Below, in pieces: positions 5,667-6,905 of a DNA stretch of 6,905 nucleotides. How positions within the stretch are numbered: the first letter of the stretch is position 1; every line of letters starts with the position of its first letter. Source of the DNA: Bacteroidota bacterium (GTDB lineage: Bacteria; Bacteroidota; Bacteroidia; NS11-12g; UBA9320); NCBI GenBank assembly GCA_003484585.1, contig DNBZ01000032.1, forward strand, positions 1-6,905, given 5' to 3'. The translations under genes and the position numbers were made by a program. The notes under the pieces are model-generated. The model searched no databases, was not told the DNA's origin, and saw only the letters and a list, made by a program, of their open reading frames with translations.

Positions 5667-6800
5667 CTATTTCGGAAATTTCCAATTATTGGATTCTAAT
5701 TTTTGAATATGTGCATAGAGTTCATTGGCGAAAGGAGCATTGGGATATGTCTCTAGCGTAGTGTTCCAAATGTCTCTAAATTCCTTTTTGGCTACATAAG
5801 TATTATAATCAAATGCTGGAGTGTTCTTAGTTCCATTAAAGAGGCTAGATTTTAAATATTCGACTTGGTTGTCAACTTCTTTAGACTTAGCGAAGTTAGG
5901 ATATCTTTCCTGAAAGTTGCTCCATGCTAATACATCATTCATAAGATCTTCCATAGATCCAGATATAGCTGTACCACTAAATAATCTATGTTTGTATTGA
6001 TTTTTTTTGAGACTAATATATTTTTCTACTTCTGGAGAAAAAATTCCACCAATAGCACCCTCGAGTGCATACTGATCAGTTTCGTATCCGATCATTCCTT
6101 CGGATGCTGTGAGTACAAATCCATTTTGTTCACCATCTTTTCCTAAGCGACTAGAGTTCATGTCATAACTACGATTTACTATCGCTTTGTAATTTTCTGG
6201 GGACATACTTATTCCTTTCTTATCGAAGCCCAAAGTTGTTTGATAACTAAGCTTGTCCATATAATCTTTGCTCATAAAATATAGAGCATCATTCGTAGAT
6301 GGATTATCAGTGCTCAGTTGCATTAGTTTTTTGAGAATTGCATTACCATTAGAAATATCATTAAGAGCTAAGCTAGATATGAATGTCTTCAAATCATTAA
6401 TAGAAGATATATCGTCTATGTCATCTCCAGAATGAAAGACTTCTAGTCCACCACCGTATACCCACATTTCAACTTTGCCATCTAAGAGCACTTTTAGATA
6501 TGGCTCTGTATATGCCTTACCCCTTAAGGTTACTGTTTCTTTTTTGCTTGATTCTTGGTTGAGATACTTTACGATAGTACCTTCTTTAAGCTTGGTAAGC
6601 ACGGTGGAAGATTTCAGTTCACCTTCACGAGCTCTGAGATTGTCTACTGTTGTAATGTAGTAAGTAACTTGTTCTATTACTTCTACAGGCTTGATGTCAA
6701 CCATCTCTTGCTTTTCTAGAGTTTTATCTCCATTACAAGATGTTAGTAATCCAAAGCTAATTATCAAGAAAGAAAATATTAGAATTATACTATATTTCAT
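5667..6800 (-). CDS. SH3-domain lipoprotein, paralogue B
   Basis: A 377-residue predicted lipoprotein whose signal peptide ends in the lipobox LTSC (lipidated C22). Residues 47-122 form a recognisable bacterial SH3 (SH3b) domain: YYITTVDNLRAREGE carries the NLRxR signature, LKEGTIVKYLN is the next strand pair, and EMWVYGGGLEVF holds the closing Trp (W113), with a loop insertion at about 82-99. The middle section (TNDALYFMSKDYMDKL, YDMNSSRLGK) and the C-terminal domain (WSNFQERYPNFA, GTKNTPAFD, VAKKEFRDIWN, NWKFP at the end) match paralogue A and nothing I recognise by name. It is the first gene of the probable four-gene operon, 27 nt from a promoter element. Surface or periplasmic location is inferred from the lipobox; a cell-wall or protein-binding role is only suggested by the SH3 domain. 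Confidence 0.82.
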   Translation of the reverse strand: MKYSIILIFSFLIISFGLLTSCNGDKTLEKQEMVDIKPVEVIEQVTYYITTVDNLRAREGELKSSTVLTKLKEGTIVKYLNQESSKKETVTLRGKAYTEPYLKVLLDGKVEMWVYGGGLEVFHSGDDIDDISSINDLKTFISSLALNDISNGNAILKKLMQLSTDNPSTNDALYFMSKDYMDKLSYQTTLGFDKKGISMSPENYKAIVNRSYDMNSSRLGKDGEQNGFVLTASEGMIGYETDQYALEGAIGGIFSPEVEKYISLKKNQYKHRLFSGTAISGSMEDLMNDVLAWSNFQERYPNFAKSKEVDNQVEYLKSSLFNGTKNTPAFDYNTYVAKKEFRDIWNTTLETYPNAPFANELYAHIQKLESNNWKFPK

Positions 6801-6819
6801 ATGAGGGTATGATATTTTA

Positions 6820-6834
6820 TCTATAACAAAGGTA
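6820..6834 (-). promoter_or_regulatory. Bacteroidota-type promoter of the lipoprotein-tadA-paaY operon
   Basis: Read on the minus strand, TACCTTTG (6834-6827) is an exact match to the Bacteroidota -7 element TAnnTTTG. About 19 nt further upstream only a weak TCTT-like sequence stands where the TTTG -33 box should be. Transcription would begin near 6820 and leave a leader of about 20 nt before the ATG at 6800. It is the only intergenic exact match I noticed in the window. Confidence 0.5.
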
Positions 6835-6862
6835 ATTGCTTTTTGGGAAAGGAGAAGAGATA

Positions 6863-6905
6863 TTATCTGAAGGAGTACTGCTCTTTAATACCATCAAAAA
6901 TCACT
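6863..6905 (-). CDS. Possible C-terminal tail of an upstream minus-strand gene (partial)
   Basis: From the window edge one minus-strand frame reads VIFDGIKEQYSFR and stops at TAA (6865-6863), 62 nt before the start of lipoprotein B. It is protein-like and correctly oriented to be the end of a preceding gene, but 13 residues are too few to identify it, and an open frame of this length is expected by chance. Confidence 0.22.
   Translation of the reverse strand, partial: VIFDGIKEQYSFR

Noticed and set aside
6752..6759. Second exact TAnnTTTG (minus strand TAGCTTTG)
   Set aside because: It lies inside the signal-peptide codons of lipoprotein B, downstream of that gene's start, so it cannot drive it; probably chance.
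1..6905. Mobile element, CRISPR array, toxin-antitoxin pair or defence system
   Set aside because: I saw no transposase, integrase, terminal inverted repeats, regularly spaced repeats, or paired small ORFs of that kind.

Overview
The window (AT-rich, roughly one third G+C by eye) looks like chromosomal DNA of a member of the Bacteroidota. The reasons are three lipoproteins with short lipobox signal peptides, almost no Shine-Dalgarno sites before good start codons, one intergenic exact match to the Bacteroidota -7 promoter element (TAnnTTTG), and protein types common in marine or environmental Bacteroidota. I cannot place it below phylum level. I see no CRISPR array, tRNA, rRNA, transposase, integrase or phage gene.

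Left half, + strand: a cysteine-rich TPR-type lipoprotein (111-1550); then a 393-base stretch holding an imperfect 40-nt palindrome, a promoter-like pair of boxes and the start of a decayed M48 metalloprotease gene. The protease C-terminus is still readable, but its HExxH zinc-site half is gone and a stop codon breaks the frame (about 1811-2192). Next is an intact seven-helix Bax-inhibitor-1/YccA-type membrane protein (2275-3021) followed by a strong intrinsic terminator (3073-3104). M48 proteases and BI-1/YccA proteins both belong to membrane-protein quality control in E. coli, so this may have been a functional pair that lost one member.

Middle, 3022-3404: no long gene. It holds that terminator, a possible 37-residue ORF with a purine-rich leader, and a hairpin with T-rich flanks on both sides that probably ends the convergent minus-strand operon.

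Right half, minus strand, read from 6800 down to 3405: two homologous SH3-like lipoproteins in tandem, then the tRNA adenosine deaminase tadA, then a PaaY-type left-handed beta-helix protein. The last three gene boundaries are 42, 4 and 2 nt, so the four genes probably form one transcript starting at the promoter near 6827. The two lipoproteins are old tandem duplicates: their last ~85 residues are well conserved, while the SH3 signature is clear in one and eroded in the other. The few bases at each end of the window may be tails of neighbouring genes.

I did not find a clear new multi-gene system. The most distinctive items are the tandem lipoprotein family with its conserved C-terminal domain, the broken protease beside the BI-1 protein, and the palindrome.
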